The notes under the pieces were generated by a model. The model made no database searches, was not told the DNA's origin, and was given only the letters and a program-made list of their open reading frames with translations. From Pseudomonas marginalis (lineage in GTDB: Bacteria; Pseudomonadota; Gammaproteobacteria; Pseudomonadales; Pseudomonadaceae): a stretch of 64,000 nt of DNA. The translations under genes and the position numbers were made by a program. Shown one piece after another: positions 36,816 through 47,865 of the stretch (positions are counted from its first letter, which is position 1; the number at the start of each line of letters is the position of its first letter). Location: positions 1,984,001 to 2,048,000 of the forward strand of contig NZ_VTFG01000001.1 in the NCBI RefSeq assembly GCF_008692035.1, given 5' to 3'.

Positions 36816-38099
36816 ATGGCGAACACCCCCTACCCCCAGTCGTATTACGCCGCTTCCGCCAATGCCGTTCCGCCGCGCCCAATGTTGCAAGGGGACGTCG
36901 AAACCGATGTGTGCGTGATCGGTGCCGGCTATACCGGCCTGTCCAGCGCGCTGTTCCTGCTGGAGAACGGTTTTCGCGTAACGGTACTGGAAGCCGCCAA
37001 GGTGGGTTTTGGCGCGTCAGGCCGCAATGGCGGGCAGATCGTCAACAGCTACAGCCGTGACATTGATGTGATCGAGCGCAGCGTCGGCCCCCAGCAGGCG
37101 CAGTTGCTGGGGCAGATGGCGTTCGAGGGCGGCAGGATCATCCGCGAGCGGGTCGCCAAGTACCAGATCCAGTGCGACCTCAAGGACGGCGGCGTGTTCG
37201 CGGCACTCAACAGCAAGCACATGGGCCATCTGGAGTCGCAGAAACGCTTGTGGGAGCGCTACGGCCATACACAGCTGGAGTTGCTGGACCAGCGCCGCAT
37301 TCGCGAGGTCGTGGCCTGTGACAACTATGTCGGCGGACTGCTGGACATGAGTGGCGGCCATATCCACCCACTCAACCTGGCACTCGGTGAAGCCGCAGCC
37401 GTGGAGTCCCTGGGCGGGACGATCTACGAACAATCGGCGGCGGTGCGCATCGAGCGTGGCGCCAACCCGGTGGTCCACACCGCCGAAGGCAAGGTCAGGG
37501 CCAAGTTCATCATCGTCGCGGGCAATGCCTACCTGGGCAACCTGGTGCCGGAGCTGGCGGCCAAGTCGATGCCCTGTGGCACCCAGGTGATCACGACGGC
37601 GCCACTCGGGGATGAGCTGGCCAGGACACTCCTGCCGCAGGATTACTGCGTTGAGGACTGCAACTACCTGCTCGACTACTATCGCCTCACCAGTGACAAG
37701 CGCCTGATCTTCGGCGGCGGCGTGGTGTATGGCGCGCGCGACCCGGCGAACATCGAAGCAATCATCCGCCCGAAGATGCTCAAGGCCTTCCCACAACTCA
37801 AGGATGTGAAGATCGACTACGCCTGGACCGGCAACTTCCTGCTGACCCTGTCGCGCTTGCCACAGGTCGGTCGCCTGGGCGACAACATCTACTACTCACA
37901 AGGCTGCAGCGGCCATGGCGTGACGTACACCCACCTGGCGGGCAAGGTGCTGGCGGAAGCGCTGAGAGGCCAGGCAGAGCGCTTTGATGCGTTTGCCGAC
38001 CTGCCGCACTACCCATTCCCGGGCGGGCAACTGTTGCGCACACCATTTGCGGCACTGGGAGCCTGGTATTACGGGCTGCGGGATAAGCTGGGCTTCTGA
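36816..38099 (+). CDS. FAD-dependent oxidoreductase, PuuB-like
   Basis: A 427-residue DAO-family flavoenzyme. The FAD-binding Rossmann motif is VCVIGAGYTGLSSALFLLEN (from about residue 33), followed by GASGRNGGQIVNSYSRD, typical of gamma-glutamylputrescine oxidase and related enzymes. The C-terminal CSGHGVTYTHLAGKVLAEAL closes the flavin site. It probably oxidises an amine such as gamma-glutamylputrescine. No other puu gene is adjacent, so the substrate is uncertain. Confidence 0.85.
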   Translation: MANTPYPQSYYAASANAVPPRPMLQGDVETDVCVIGAGYTGLSSALFLLENGFRVTVLEAAKVGFGASGRNGGQIVNSYSRDIDVIERSVGPQQAQLLGQMAFEGGRIIRERVAKYQIQCDLKDGGVFAALNSKHMGHLESQKRLWERYGHTQLELLDQRRIREVVACDNYVGGLLDMSGGHIHPLNLALGEAAAVESLGGTIYEQSAAVRIERGANPVVHTAEGKVRAKFIIVAGNAYLGNLVPELAAKSMPCGTQVITTAPLGDELARTLLPQDYCVEDCNYLLDYYRLTSDKRLIFGGGVVYGARDPANIEAIIRPKMLKAFPQLKDVKIDYAWTGNFLLTLSRLPQVGRLGDNIYYSQGCSGHGVTYTHLAGKVLAEALRGQAERFDAFADLPHYPFPGGQLLRTPFAALGAWYYGLRDKLGF

Positions 38100-38156
38100 C
38101 AAATCAATGGGATCCGGTTCGCCGGCTCCCGCAAAAAATCGCCAAATTGCAGACAC

Positions 38157-38183
38157 AAAAAACCCCGGTCTTTCGACCAGGGT
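38157..38183 (-). terminator. Terminator of the tRNA-Asp/tRNA-Val cluster
   Basis: On the minus strand, ACCCTGGTC pairs with GACCGGGGT across GAAA (one mismatch) and is followed by TTTTTT. It lies 73 bases downstream of the first tRNA-Asp copy. Confidence 0.8.
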
Positions 38184-38256
38184 CTTTGCTATCGGATCAA
38201 AGTAGCCAGTGGCTTGCTTTGTGCTCCAAGGCGTTCAGCGGGCCTTGAGGCAGATA

Positions 38257-38333
38257 TGGCGCAGCGGACGGGACTCGAACCCGCGACCCCCGGCGTGACA
38301 GGCCGGTATTCTAACCGACTGAACTACCGCTGC
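38257..38333 (-). tRNA. tRNA-Asp(GTC), copy 1
   Basis: A 77-base tRNA with encoded CCA. The acceptor stem GCAGCGG pairs with CCGCTGC with discriminator G; the anticodon loop CTGTCAC gives anticodon GTC. It is identical in sequence to the copy at 38439-38515, as are the nearest flanking bases ATA on its 3' side. Confidence 0.95.
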
Positions 38334-38438
38334 GTATCGCTTGACCGGCCGAGCAAACCGCCTCAACCGTCCTTGAACATCTGATCGATCAGCCTTGGCT
38401 GTTCAATCTCAAGCCCGATAAATCGAACCTGGAAAATA

Positions 38439-38515
38439 TGGCGCAGCGGACGGGACTCGAACCCGCGACCCCCGGCGTGACAGGCCGGTATTCTAACCGA
38501 CTGAACTACCGCTGC
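38439..38515 (-). tRNA. tRNA-Asp(GTC), copy 2
   Basis: Same sequence as copy 1, 105 bases upstream on the minus strand. Tandem identical tRNA-Asp genes indicate a dosage duplication within one tRNA operon. Anticodon GTC; CCA encoded. Confidence 0.95.
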
Positions 38516-38570
38516 GCGTCGGTGCAACCTTTAACGTTGCGTCCTGCCCGAAGGCAAAACTCTCAAGAAG

Positions 38571-38646
38571 TGGTGGGTGATGACGGGATCGAACCGCCGA
38601 CCCTCTGCTTGTAAGGCAGATGCTCTCCCAGCTGAGCTAATCACCC
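38571..38646 (-). tRNA. tRNA-Val(TAC)
   Basis: A 76-base tRNA with encoded CCA. The acceptor stem GGGTGAT pairs with ATCACCC; the anticodon loop CTTACAA gives anticodon TAC. It is the first tRNA of the Val-Asp-Asp minus-strand cluster. Confidence 0.95.
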
Positions 38647-38753
38647 TTTGCTTCGTTGAGGCCGCGAAATTTACGCAGGTAGCGGACCTAAGTCAATAGC
38701 CTGCTTGAAGTTTTTCTGAAAAAGACAAAATGGCTACAAGACGGCTACCCGTC

Positions 38754-39533
38754 CTACTCGCTGTAAATCATCTTCTTGCTCATGCCACCGTCCACCACAA
38801 ACTCTTGCCCGGTGACAAACCCGGCCTGGCGCGACAGCAACCACGCCACCATCGCTGCCACGTCCTCTACCGTACCCACCCTGCCCGCCGGATGCTGGGC
38901 ATGATCGGCATCGGTCAAAGGCTCGGCACGCCGCGCAGCTGGATCACGGGCATCAATCCAGCCAGGGCTGACCGCATTCACCCGCACTTCCGGCCCGAGG
39001 CTGATCGCCAAGGCGTGAGTAAGCGCCAACAGGCCACCCTTGCTCGCCGCATAAGCCTCGGTATCCGGCTCCGACTGACGAGCCCGGGTCGACGCCAGGT
39101 TGACGATGGCTCCGCCGTGGGCACGCAGGTAAGGCGCACAATGCTTGGCCAGCAACATCGGCCCACTCAGGTTAACGGCCAGCACACGGTTCCAGTAGGC
39201 CAGGTCGAGGCTTTCGAGGGTGATATTGTGCGGGTCGGCCACCGCAGCGTTACAGACCAACGCGTCCAGGCGCCCGAACTGCCCCAGGACTTCGGCGACC
39301 CCCTGGGCCACCTGCTTCTCGTCAGCAACGTCCATGGTGATAAACCAGGCGTTTTCGCCCAGCACCTTGGACACCTTGGAACCGCGCTCGCGGTCGAGGT
39401 CGGTCAAGACCACCTGCCAGCCTTCGCTGATCAGCCACGCCGCAATCCCGAGGCCAATGCCCCGCGCCGCGCCCGTCACCAGGGCGACGCGCCCATTACT
39501 GGCCGCCGCGGCCTCCAGGGACCACTCGATCAC
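38754..39533 (-). CDS. SDR-family oxidoreductase
   Basis: A 259-residue short-chain dehydrogenase. The cofactor-binding motif [15 protein letters not shown] is at about residue 20, [12 protein letters not shown] forms the Asn-Ala-Gly-like strand, and the active-site [15 protein letters not shown] has Tyr-x-x-x-Lys. NADP preference is suggested by a basic residue in DLDRERGSK. The substrate is unknown. The start overlaps metZ's stop by four bases, so it is translationally coupled with metZ, as in other pseudomonads. Confidence 0.9.
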   Translation of the reverse strand: MIEWSLEAAAASNGRVALVTGAARGIGLGIAAWLISEGWQVVLTDLDRERGSKVSKVLGENAWFITMDVADEKQVAQGVAEVLGQFGRLDALVCNAAVADPHNITLESLDLAYWNRVLAVNLSGPMLLAKHCAPYLRAHGGAIVNLASTRARQSEPDTEAYAASKGGLLALTHALAISLGPEVRVNAVSPGWIDARDPAARRAEPLTDADHAQHPAGRVGTVEDVAAMVAWLLSRQAGFVTGQEFVVDGGMSKKMIYSE

Positions 39534-40741
39534 AAGGCAGCCAGCCCGCGAGCCAGGTCAGCCTGCAGATCCGTGACATCTTCCAGGCCGACCGCGATGC
39601 GGATCAGGCTGTCCCGGATACCGGCCGCCTCACGCTCCTGCGGCGCCAGGCGTCCGTGGGAGGTGGTGCTCGGATGGGTAATGGTGGTCTTGCTATCGCC
39701 CAGGTTGGCCGTGATGGAGATCAGGCGCGTCGCATCGATAAAGCGCCAGGCGCCCTCTTTACCGCCCTTCACTTCGAAACTCACCACGGCGCCGAAACCA
39801 CGTTGCTGGCGCTGGGCCAATGCGTGCTGCGGGTGGCTCTTGAGGCCGGCGTAATGCACTTTTTCGATACCGTCCTGCTGCTCCAGCCACTCGGCCAGGG
39901 CCTGGGCGTTGGCGCAATGGGCCTTCATCCGCAGGCTGAGGGTTTCCAGGCCCTTGAGGAAGATCCAGGCATTGAACGGGCTCAGGGTCGGGCCGGCGGT
40001 GCGCAGGAAGCCCACCACTTCCTTCATCTGCTCGCTGCGACCGGCAACCACGCCGCCCATGCAACGGCCCTGGCCATCGATAAACTTGGTGGCCGAGTGC
40101 ACCACAATGTCCGCGCCCAGCTTCAGCGGCTGCTGCAAGGCAGGCGTGCAGAAACAGTTGTCGACCACCAGCATTGCGCCTTTGGCGTGAGCCACTTCTG
40201 ACAACGCGGCGATATCCACCAACTCGGCCAACGGATTGGACGGCGACTCGACGAACAGCAGCTTGGTGTTGGACTTGATCGCCGCATCCCAGCCGGACAG
40301 ATCCGCCAGGGGCACGTAGTCCACTTCGATACCGAAGCGCTTGAAATACTTCTCGAACAGGCTGATGGTCGAACCAAACACGCTGCGCGACACCAGCACG
40401 TGGTCGCCGGCACTGCACAGGCTCATCACCACCGCCAGGATCGCCGCCATGCCGGTGGCCGTCGCCACCGCCTGCTCTGAGCCTTCCAGGGCCGCGATAC
40501 GTTCTTCGAAAGCGCGCACAGTCGGGTTGGTGTAGCGGGAATAAACGTTACCCGGCACTTCGCCAGCAAAGCGCGCCGCGGCGTCGGCCGCCGTGCGGAA
40601 CACGTAGCTGGAGGTGAAGAACATCGGGTCACCGTGCTCACCTTCCGGGGTACGGTGCTGGCCGGCGCGCACAGCCAGGGTATCGAAAGCTACGCCATCG
40701 AGGTCGCTGTCCAACCGACCGGCATCCCATTCCTGACTCAT
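39530..40741 (-). CDS. metZ: O-succinylhomoserine sulfhydrylase
   Basis: A 403-residue PLP enzyme of the Cys/Met metabolism family, making homocysteine directly from O-succinylhomoserine and sulfide. The PLP lysine is in [18 protein letters not shown] (about residue 209). The motif [20 protein letters not shown] and the [16 protein letters not shown] strand are also diagnostic. It sits downstream of purF, as in P. aeruginosa, with a 65-base gap containing a hairpin. Confidence 0.95.
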   Translation of the reverse strand: MSQEWDAGRLDSDLDGVAFDTLAVRAGQHRTPEGEHGDPMFFTSSYVFRTAADAAARFAGEVPGNVYSRYTNPTVRAFEERIAALEGSEQAVATATGMAAILAVVMSLCSAGDHVLVSRSVFGSTISLFEKYFKRFGIEVDYVPLADLSGWDAAIKSNTKLLFVESPSNPLAELVDIAALSEVAHAKGAMLVVDNCFCTPALQQPLKLGADIVVHSATKFIDGQGRCMGGVVAGRSEQMKEVVGFLRTAGPTLSPFNAWIFLKGLETLSLRMKAHCANAQALAEWLEQQDGIEKVHYAGLKSHPQHALAQRQQRGFGAVVSFEVKGGKEGAWRFIDATRLISITANLGDSKTTITHPSTTSHGRLAPQEREAAGIRDSLIRIAVGLEDVTDLQADLARGLAAL

Positions 40742-40775
40742 GCTGCGACTCCTTACTCAATTCTTTATTTAAGAT

Positions 40776-40800
40776 ACAAAACCGGCCCCTCAGGGCCGGT
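40776..40800 (-). terminator. Hairpin between purF and metZ
   Basis: ACCGGCCC pairs with GGGCCGGT (40781-40800), and on the minus strand TTTTG follows. It could end purF transcription or reduce read-through into metZ. Confidence 0.7.
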
Positions 40801-40806
40801 GTCTAC

Positions 40807-42312
40807 TCAGTTGTTGTACAGATCGATGATCGCGCTGACCGCCTGGGTCTTGATCTTCGACGAGTCGTTACGCGCCTGCTCGATCTTGTTCAGGTAGGCC
40901 TCGTCGACGTCACCGGTCACATACTTGCCGTCGAACACGGCGCAGTCAAACTGCTCGATCTTGATCTTGCCACCGCCGACCGCCTCGATCAGGTCCGGCA
41001 GGTCCTGGTAGATCAGCCAATCGGCGCCGATCAGGTCGGCCACGTCCTGGGTCGTGCGGTTGTGTGCGATCAGTTCGTGGGCGCTCGGCATGTCGATACC
41101 GTACACGTTCGGGTAACGCACGGCAGGCGCTGCGGAACAGAAGTACACGTTCTTCGCACCGGCTTCACGGGCCATCTGGATGATTTGCTTGCAGGTGGTG
41201 CCGCGTACGATGGAGTCGTCCACCAGCATCACGTTCTTGCCGCGGAATTCCAGCTCGATGGCGTTGAGCTTCTGACGCACCGACTTCTTACGCGCAGCCT
41301 GGCCCGGCATGATGAAGGTACGACCGATGTAACGGTTTTTCACGAAGCCTTCGCGGAACTTGACGCCCAGGTGGTTGGCCAACTCCAGCGCAGCAGTGCG
41401 GCTGGTGTCCGGGATCGGGATCACCACGTCGATGTCGTGCTCGGGACGCTCGCGCAGGATCTTGTCGGCCAGCTTCTCGCCCATGCGCAGGCGTGCCTTG
41501 TACACCGAAACGCCATCGATGATCGAATCCGGACGCGCCAGGTAGACGTGCTCGAAGATGCACGGGGTGAGTTTCGGCGCGACAGCGCACTGACGAGTGT
41601 GCAGCTTGCCGTCTTCGGTGATGTACACCGCTTCGCCCGGCGCGAGGTCGCGGATCAGGGTGAAGCCCAGCACGTCCAGGGACACGCTTTCGGACGCGAT
41701 CATGTACTCGACGCCTTCGTCGGTGTGACGCTGGCCGAACACGATCGGGCGAATACCGTGGGGGTCACGGAAGCCGACGATGCCGTAGCCGGTGATCATC
41801 GCCACAACGGCATAACCGCCGACGCAACGGTTGTGCACGTCGATCACGGCGGCGAACACGTCTTCTTCGGTCGGCTGCAGCTTGCCGCGCTGGGCCAGCT
41901 CGTGGGCGAACACGTTGAGCAGCACTTCCGAGTCGGAGCTGGTGTTGACGTGGCGCAGGTCAGATTCGTAAATCTCCTTGGCCAGTTGCTCAACGTTGGT
42001 CAGGTTACCGTTATGCGCCAGGGTAATGCCGTAAGGCGAGTTGACGTAGAACGGCTGAGCTTCGGCCGACGTCGAGCTACCGGCGGTCGGGTAACGCACA
42101 TGGCCAATGCCCATGTGCCCGACGAGGCGCTGCATGTGACGCTGATGGAACACGTCACGTACCAGGCCATTGTCCTTGCGCAGGAATAACCGGCCGTCGT
42201 GGCTGGTCACAATACCGGCAGCGTCCTGGCCGCGGTGCTGGAGGACGGTTAGCGCGTCATACAGCGCCTGATTGACGTTCGACTTACCGACGATACCGAC
42301 GATGCCACACAT
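40807..42312 (-). CDS. purF: Amidophosphoribosyltransferase
   Basis: A 501-residue enzyme catalysing the first step of purine synthesis (PRPP and glutamine to phosphoribosylamine). I start at ATG 42312 so that Cys2 ([11 protein letters not shown]) becomes the N-terminal glutaminase nucleophile after Met removal; an earlier start would bury it. The PRPP-binding motif is [18 protein letters not shown] near residue 360. The glutaminase part includes [19 protein letters not shown]. Downstream of cvpA by 41 bases in the same operon. Confidence 0.97.
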   Translation of the reverse strand: MCGIVGIVGKSNVNQALYDALTVLQHRGQDAAGIVTSHDGRLFLRKDNGLVRDVFHQRHMQRLVGHMGIGHVRYPTAGSSTSAEAQPFYVNSPYGITLAHNGNLTNVEQLAKEIYESDLRHVNTSSDSEVLLNVFAHELAQRGKLQPTEEDVFAAVIDVHNRCVGGYAVVAMITGYGIVGFRDPHGIRPIVFGQRHTDEGVEYMIASESVSLDVLGFTLIRDLAPGEAVYITEDGKLHTRQCAVAPKLTPCIFEHVYLARPDSIIDGVSVYKARLRMGEKLADKILRERPEHDIDVVIPIPDTSRTAALELANHLGVKFREGFVKNRYIGRTFIMPGQAARKKSVRQKLNAIELEFRGKNVMLVDDSIVRGTTCKQIIQMAREAGAKNVYFCSAAPAVRYPNVYGIDMPSAHELIAHNRTTQDVADLIGADWLIYQDLPDLIEAVGGGKIKIEQFDCAVFDGKYVTGDVDEAYLNKIEQARNDSSKIKTQAVSAIIDLYNN

Positions 42313-42353
42313 GCGACGCAACCCCTACTTAATGAATCTTGACTGAACACAAC

Positions 42354-42911
42354 TTACTGCGGCGTTTTGGCCGGCAAGAGGTGTTCCTTGAACGGAAGAT
42401 CAGCGGGTACGCTGATTCCGCTGGCCAGCCACTGACTGCTCCACCCCAATATGAGGTTCTTGGACCAATCTGCAACCAATAGAAATTTTGGCACGAGTAC
42501 CGACTCCTGCCACCACGAATCCTGCTGTACCGGCCCCAGGCTCAACAGCCCGACCGCCACGACCACCAGCAACGCACCACGCGCGGCACCGAAGGCCATG
42601 CCGAGAAATCGATCGGTCCCGGAGAGGCCGGTGACACGTATCAACTCGCCAATAAGATAATTGACCATTGCCCCCACCAGCAGCGTGGCGATGAACATGA
42701 TGGCGCAGCCCGCGATGACGCGAGCCGAAGGTGTCTCGATGTATCCGGCCAGGTAGACCGACAACGAACCGCCGAACATCCAGGCTACGACTCCTGCGAT
42801 GATCCAGGTCAGCAACGACAATGCTTCTTTTACGAAGCCGCGGCTTAGACTGATCAAAGCGGAGATGGCGACGATTGCAACGATCGCCCAGTCAACCCAG
42901 GTAAATGGCAC
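42354..42911 (-). CDS. cvpA: CvpA-family membrane protein
   Basis: A 185-residue inner-membrane protein with four hydrophobic helices: WAIVAIVAISALISLS, LLTWIIAGVVAWMFGG, CAIMFIATLLVGAMVN and ALLVVVAVGLLSLGP. CvpA is needed for colicin V production and affects envelope stress in E. coli; its molecular role is not settled. It is encoded next to purF in gamma-proteobacteria, as here. Confidence 0.95.
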   Translation of the reverse strand: MPFTWVDWAIVAIVAISALISLSRGFVKEALSLLTWIIAGVVAWMFGGSLSVYLAGYIETPSARVIAGCAIMFIATLLVGAMVNYLIGELIRVTGLSGTDRFLGMAFGAARGALLVVVAVGLLSLGPVQQDSWWQESVLVPKFLLVADWSKNLILGWSSQWLASGISVPADLPFKEHLLPAKTPQ

Positions 42912-43041
42912 GTTTGAGCCTACGGACGGATAAGGCGGCGCATTTTAGCAGAGCGTCGGGCTGTCGGTAAGCTGTGATTGCGGCTGCTTTGCAAATCAAT
43001 AGTTTGTGGCGAGCCAGCCGGATTTCAACCCCACTGCAAAA

Positions 43042-43076
43042 CCAATGTGGGAGAGGCTTGCCCCCTCCCACATTGG
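43042..43076. repeat. REP-like palindrome
   Basis: CCAATGTGGGAG (43042-43053) pairs with CTCCCACATTGG (43065-43076) around a loop with GGCTTG. It is a single, GTGGGAG-type REP element with extended arms, in the cvpA-SPOR intergenic gap. Confidence 0.75.
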
Positions 43077-43092
43077 ATTGCATTCCACGGAC

Positions 43093-43752
43093 TCAGCCGC
43101 GCTCAGGCTGGAAGCGGGTCACGAAGCCCTTCAGGTTTTGCTGACGGTCCAGCAAATCCCGCAGCCGATCCGCCTCGGCGCGCTCGATCAGCGGCCCGAT
43201 AAACACCCGGTTCTTGCCGTCGGTGCTACGGATGTAGGCGTTGTAGCCCTGGGCACGCAGCTTCTTCTGCAAGGCGTCGGCGCCTTCACGATTGCCCAGG
43301 CTGGCCACCTGGATCGACCAACTAATCGGCAGACCATTCGGGTCGATACGGCTTTGCCCAACATCCGGCTTGCCCGGCGCAGCAGGCTGTGGCGCTACAG
43401 GCTTGGGCGCAGGCGCAGGTGTCGCCGGCTTGGCGGCGACCGCCGGAGCAGGTGTCGGCTTGACCACCGGCACGCTTGGCTGCACCGGCATCGACGGCGC
43501 CTGCTGCGCGGCCACCTCATCATCGGTCGGCACCGGCTCTTCTTCCGGCAACGCCTGCGGCTCAGGCACCACCACCGGCTCCACCTGCACTTGGGGCACT
43601 GCCGGTGCCTGGGGCGCAGCCGGAGCCTCGACAACCACCTGGCGCTGCTCGTCCTGGCGGGAAAACAGCATCGGCAGGAAAATCACCGCCAATGCCACCA
43701 GCACCAGGGCTCCAACCATTCGCTGCTTGTATGCGCTATCCAGTAATGCCAT
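43093..43752 (-). CDS. DedD-like SPOR-domain membrane protein
   Basis: A 219-residue protein. I start at ATG 43752 ([20 protein letters not shown]). A single transmembrane helix covers residues 12-31. A long Pro/Ala/Val-rich linker (about residues 45-140, e.g. PAAPQAPAVPQVQVEP) spans the periplasm, and a SPOR domain (WSIQVASLGNREGADALQKK) with NAYIRSTDGKNRVFIGPLIE ends the protein. SPOR proteins of this form localise to the septum through denuded peptidoglycan. It overlaps folC by 17 bases. Confidence 0.9.
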   Translation of the reverse strand: MALLDSAYKQRMVGALVLVALAVIFLPMLFSRQDEQRQVVVEAPAAPQAPAVPQVQVEPVVVPEPQALPEEEPVPTDDEVAAQQAPSMPVQPSVPVVKPTPAPAVAAKPATPAPAPKPVAPQPAAPGKPDVGQSRIDPNGLPISWSIQVASLGNREGADALQKKLRAQGYNAYIRSTDGKNRVFIGPLIERAEADRLRDLLDRQQNLKGFVTRFQPERG

Positions 43753-45043
43753 GTGCAGCTTCCTCCGTGGAGCGCCGGGCCAACCACTCAAGCGCCTCGG
43801 CAACACAATAAAATGATCCGAACAACAGAATCTCGTCCTCGGCCGTCGCCACCGCGCACTGCGCCTCCAGGGCAGCAGTCACGCTTGCATACGACGCCAC
43901 CGGCACACCAAGGTTCTGTAACGCGATCTCAAGCTCATGGGCCGGACGACTGCGGGGCGTATCCAGCGGCGCTACCGCCCAAGCCTGGACACTGTCCAGC
44001 AACGGCGCAACCACGCCCTCCAGGTCCTTATCGGCGAGCAAACCGAATACAGCCAGGCGACGCCCCGCCGGCGGCGTGCGTGCCAGGCGCTTGGCCAGGT
44101 ATTGCGCTGCATGGGGGTTATGCCCCACATCCAGCAGCAGGCTCAGGCGCTTGCCGTGCCAGTCGAACGCACGACGATCCAGGCGTCCCACCACGCGAGT
44201 CGCCAGCAAAGTCGCAGCAATCTGCCCAGCCTGCCAAGGCAGGTCCAGCAACAGATAGGCTTGCAGCGCGAGCGCGGCGTTCTCCATCGGCAGGTTCAGC
44301 AAGGGCAGATCACGCAGCTCTACAACCAGCCCACGGGCATCCCGGCCGCGCCACTGCCAATGCCGGTCACCGATTTCAAGATTGAATTCGCGGCCACGCA
44401 GGAAGAATGGGCAGCCCAGCTCACGCACCTTGTCCAGCAAGGGCTGCGGCGGATCCAGGTCACCGCACAGCGCAGGCTTGCCCGGGCGGAAAATCCCGGC
44501 CTTTTCATAGGCCACGGACTCGCGGGTATCCCCCAGGTAGTCGGCATGGTCCACGCCAATACTGGTGACCAGCGCCAGGTCGGCATCCACCACGTTGACG
44601 GTGTCCAGGCGCCCGCCCAGGCCCACTTCCAATACGACCACATCCAGCTGCGCACGCTCGAACAGCCAGAACGCCGCCAGGGTGCCCATTTCGAAGTAAG
44701 TCAGGGAAATCTCACCGCGCCCGGCATCAAGTGCGGCGAAGGCTTCGCAGAGTTGCTCATCGCTGGCTTCGACACCATTGAGTTGCACCCGCTCGTTGTA
44801 ACGCAGCAAGTGCGGCGAGCTGTACACGCCGACTTTCAGCCCCTGGGCCTGCAGCAGCGCGGCAACAAAGGCACAGGTAGAGCCCTTGCCGTTGGTGCCG
44901 GTCACCGTGATCACACGCGGCGCCGGCCGGCCCAACCCAAGGCGGGCCGCTACCTGTTGCGAGCGCTCCAGGCCCATGTCGATGGCGGACGGATGCAACT
45001 GCTCGAGGTAGGCGAGCCATTCGCCCAGGGTACGTTGGGTCAT
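43736..45043 (-). CDS. folC: Folylpolyglutamate synthase/dihydrofolate synthase
   Basis: A 435-residue Mur-ligase-type enzyme that adds glutamate to dihydropteroate and folates. The P-loop is [19 protein letters not shown] at about residue 47, and the Mur family features [18 protein letters not shown] and [20 protein letters not shown] follow. Complete length. The start overlaps accD by four bases. Confidence 0.96.
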   Translation of the reverse strand: MTQRTLGEWLAYLEQLHPSAIDMGLERSQQVAARLGLGRPAPRVITVTGTNGKGSTCAFVAALLQAQGLKVGVYSSPHLLRYNERVQLNGVEASDEQLCEAFAALDAGRGEISLTYFEMGTLAAFWLFERAQLDVVVLEVGLGGRLDTVNVVDADLALVTSIGVDHADYLGDTRESVAYEKAGIFRPGKPALCGDLDPPQPLLDKVRELGCPFFLRGREFNLEIGDRHWQWRGRDARGLVVELRDLPLLNLPMENAALALQAYLLLDLPWQAGQIAATLLATRVVGRLDRRAFDWHGKRLSLLLDVGHNPHAAQYLAKRLARTPPAGRRLAVFGLLADKDLEGVVAPLLDSVQAWAVAPLDTPRSRPAHELEIALQNLGVPVASYASVTAALEAQCAVATAEDEILLFGSFYCVAEALEWLARRSTEEAAHGITG

Positions 45044-45960
45044 AGGTTCGCAGGCACCGGCGGCACAACGATCGGCTCGACTTTAGGCGCGACGTAAACA
45101 GGTGTCGGCAGGCCCATCATCTGCGCCAGCAGGCTACCCAGGCGTGGACGCAGCTCACCGCGCGGAATGATCAGGTCGATTGCGCCGTGCTCCAGCAGGA
45201 ACTCGCTGCGCTGGAAGCCTTCCGGCAGTTTTTCGCGCACGGTCTGCTCGATCACGCGCGGGCCGGCAAAGCCGATCAACGCTTTCGGCTCACCGACGAT
45301 CACGTCGCCGAGCATCGCCAGGCTGGCGGAAACGCCGCCGTAGACCGGGTCGGTCAGCACGGAGATGAACGGAATGCCTTCTTCGCGCAGACGCGCCAGC
45401 ACCGCAGAGGTCTTGGCCATTTGCATCAGGGAGATCAACGCTTCCTGCATCCGCGCACCACCGGAGGCGGCGAAGCAGATCATCGGGCAACGGTTTTCCA
45501 GGGCGTAGTTGGCGGCGCGCACGAAGCGCTCGCCGACGATGGCACCCATGGAGCCGCCCATGAAGGAGAACTCGAACGCCGACACTACCACCGGCATGCC
45601 CAGCAGCTTGCCGCTGACGGAAATCAACGCGTCCTTCTCACCGGTCTGCTTTTGCGCAGCGGTCAGGCGGTCCTTGTACTTCTTGCCGTCGCGGAACTTG
45701 AGACGGTCGACCGGCTCCAGGTCGGCGCCCAGCTCGTTACGGCCGTCGGCGTCGAGGAAGATGTCGATGCGGGCGCGGGCGCCGATACGCATGTGGTGGT
45801 TGCACTTGGGGCAAACATCCAGGGTCTTTTCCAGCTCGGGGCGGTACAGCACCGCGTCGCAGGATGGGCACTTGTGCCACAGACCTTCAGGAACCGAGCT
45901 TTTCTTCACCTCGGAACGCATGATCGAAGGGATCAGTTTGTCTACTAACCAGTTGCTCAT
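45040..45960 (-). CDS. accD: Acetyl-CoA carboxylase carboxyltransferase beta subunit
   Basis: A 306-residue subunit that, with AccA, transfers carboxylate from biotin to acetyl-CoA, giving malonyl-CoA. ATG 45960 ([17 protein letters not shown]) is the usual start. The N-terminal zinc ribbon has four cysteines: [12 protein letters not shown] and [11 protein letters not shown]. The crotonase-like CT domain includes [20 protein letters not shown]. Upstream of folC and overlapping it by four bases, the normal order in gamma-proteobacteria. Confidence 0.97.
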   Translation of the reverse strand: MSNWLVDKLIPSIMRSEVKKSSVPEGLWHKCPSCDAVLYRPELEKTLDVCPKCNHHMRIGARARIDIFLDADGRNELGADLEPVDRLKFRDGKKYKDRLTAAQKQTGEKDALISVSGKLLGMPVVVSAFEFSFMGGSMGAIVGERFVRAANYALENRCPMICFAASGGARMQEALISLMQMAKTSAVLARLREEGIPFISVLTDPVYGGVSASLAMLGDVIVGEPKALIGFAGPRVIEQTVREKLPEGFQRSEFLLEHGAIDLIIPRGELRPRLGSLLAQMMGLPTPVYVAPKVEPIVVPPVPANL

Positions 45961-46203
45961 GCTTTCTTTCTCCAGTACCGGTGGCTTGAACACAGCCCCG
46001 CGTATGCCCTTGAGCTAAATTCATATGTGGCGATGACGCAGGCTGGACGGGGTCAGACGTTCGACCTGCCATTTCCAGCCTGCATCCTCAGCCTTCCAGA
46101 CAACCTGCCAGTGCAGGTTGCCACTTCATTTCCGGGCCGCCCTCAGGCGACGCCGCGCTGTTTTACACAGCGGTAGTTATGGACGGCGGCAGACTGCCAG
46201 CCG

Positions 46204-46836
46204 TCACATCCCGTCACTGCTGTTGCGCACCGCGTGCATGAATGCGCGAATCCTGTCGTGATCCTTGATGCCCTTGCCTTGCTCTACCCCACCGCTGACA
46301 TCCACGGCATACGGCCGGACCTGTTGAATCGCCGCACCGACATTGCCAGGGTTGAGCCCCCCGGCCAGGATGATCGGCTTGCTCAATCCTTCGGGGATCA
46401 GCGACCAATCGAACGCTTCGCCGGTACCACCGGGTACGCCTTCGACATACGTGTCCAGCAGAATGCCACGCGCGCCGGAATAGGCAGCGCAGGCCCTCGC
46501 GATATCGTCACCCGCCTTGACCCGCAACGCCTTGATATACGGGCGTTGGTAGCTTTCACATTGATCCGGGGTTTCGTCACCGTGAAACTGCAGCATATCC
46601 AACTGCACGGCATCCAGGGTTTCGTTGAGTTCGCAGCGGCTGGCGTTGACGAACAAGCCCACGGTGGTCACGAACGGCGGCAGCGCCGCAATGATCGCCC
46701 GCGCCTGCAACACATTCACCGCCCGTGGGCTCCTGGCATAAAACACCAGGCCAATGGCATCCGCCCCCGCCTCGACTGCCGCCAGCGCGTCTTCTATGCG
46801 GGTAATCCCGCAAATCTTGCTGCGAACGGCAGGCAT
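46204..46836 (-). CDS. trpF: Phosphoribosylanthranilate isomerase
   Basis: A 210-residue TIM-barrel enzyme of tryptophan synthesis. The start motif [20 protein letters not shown] holds the catalytic Cys; the conserved Asp is in [10 protein letters not shown]. The phosphate-binding end includes [18 protein letters not shown] and [15 protein letters not shown]. It stands alone from other trp genes, as in P. aeruginosa, where it is next to accD and truA. Confidence 0.96.
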   Translation of the reverse strand: MPAVRSKICGITRIEDALAAVEAGADAIGLVFYARSPRAVNVLQARAIIAALPPFVTTVGLFVNASRCELNETLDAVQLDMLQFHGDETPDQCESYQRPYIKALRVKAGDDIARACAAYSGARGILLDTYVEGVPGGTGEAFDWSLIPEGLSKPIILAGGLNPGNVGAAIQQVRPYAVDVSGGVEQGKGIKDHDRIRAFMHAVRNSSDGM

Positions 46837-46900
46837 GTCGTAGAAACCTCAGGGGTTGGACCGATAAAGTCCCGGATGGTAACAAAAGCTTTTCCGGGCG

Positions 46901-47755
46901 TCAGCCGCCAAGTTCACTGAACCCTGTGAGGAAGTGGGGCCCGATGAAACGCTGCGGCAGTTCGAACTCGTCGCGGTACTCCACATCCACCAGGTACAGG
47001 CCAAACGGATGCGCCGTGACGCCGCCCGTGCGGCGAATGCGGCTTTCCAGCACTTCCCTGGCCCATTCCACCGGGCGCTCGCCGGTGCCGATGGTCATCA
47101 ATACGCCCGCAATGTTGCGCACCATATGGTGCAGGAAGGCGCCGGCGCGGATGTCCAGCACAATCATCTTGCCGTGGCGAGTCACCCGCAGGTGGTGGAC
47201 TTCCTTGATCGGCGACTTGGCCTGGCACTGGCCGGCACGAAACGCACTGAAATCATGCACCCCTACCAGATGCTGCGCAGCCTCGGCCATGCGCTCGGCA
47301 TCCAGCGGACGGTGGTTCCAGGTGATTTCTTCGTTGAGGTGCGCGGGACGGATCTGGTCGTTGTAGATCACATAGCGATAACGCCGGGCAATCGCCTTGA
47401 AACGCGCATGAAAGTGCGCAGGCATGACCTTGGCCCAACTGACGCTGACGTCATGGGGCAAATTGATATTGGCACCCATCACCCAGGCCTTCATCGTGCG
47501 TTCGGCCTGGGTATCGAAGTGCACCACCTGACCGCAGGCATGCACACCGGCATCGGTACGCCCGGCGCACATCAACGACACCGGGGAGTCAGCCACTTTC
47601 GACAGCGCCTTCTCCAGGGTTTCCTGCACCGTCAGCACGCCTGACGCCTGGCGCTGCCAGCCGCGATAGCGCGAGCCTTTGTATTCCACGCCGAGGGCGA
47701 TGCGGTAAAAGCCAGCGGCCGCCATTTCGGCGGCCGGGTTATCTATATTTGCCAA
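46901..47755 (-). CDS. truA: tRNA pseudouridine(38-40) synthase
   Basis: A 284-residue TruA. It modifies uridines 38-40 of the anticodon arm. The catalytic Asp is in CAGRTDAGVHACGQVVHF, and the body has KGSRYRGWQRQASG and FDTQAERTMKAWVMG. The frame extends to a TTG at 47755 with a conserved-looking upstream part (NIDNPAAE); an ATG at 47725 is the alternative start. Neither has a strong ribosome-binding site. It lies between trpF and fimV. Confidence 0.93.
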   Translation of the reverse strand: MANIDNPAAEMAAAGFYRIALGVEYKGSRYRGWQRQASGVLTVQETLEKALSKVADSPVSLMCAGRTDAGVHACGQVVHFDTQAERTMKAWVMGANINLPHDVSVSWAKVMPAHFHARFKAIARRYRYVIYNDQIRPAHLNEEITWNHRPLDAERMAEAAQHLVGVHDFSAFRAGQCQAKSPIKEVHHLRVTRHGKMIVLDIRAGAFLHHMVRNIAGVLMTIGTGERPVEWAREVLESRIRRTGGVTAHPFGLYLVDVEYRDEFELPQRFIGPHFLTGFSELGG

Positions 47756-47865
47756 GAACTGAGAGCCTGATGAGTTGCGCGAAGGCGGCCATTATAAATG
47801 CGCCAGCTGCGTGGCGTGCGCTTTTGTTGGGGATTGACCTTCCCACACCGCACCGGCATCGACCT

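Noticed and set aside
38257..38515. Repeated tRNA-Asp units read as a CRISPR-like or other repeat array
   Set aside because: The repeat unit is a complete tRNA with a cloverleaf fold; only two copies occur.
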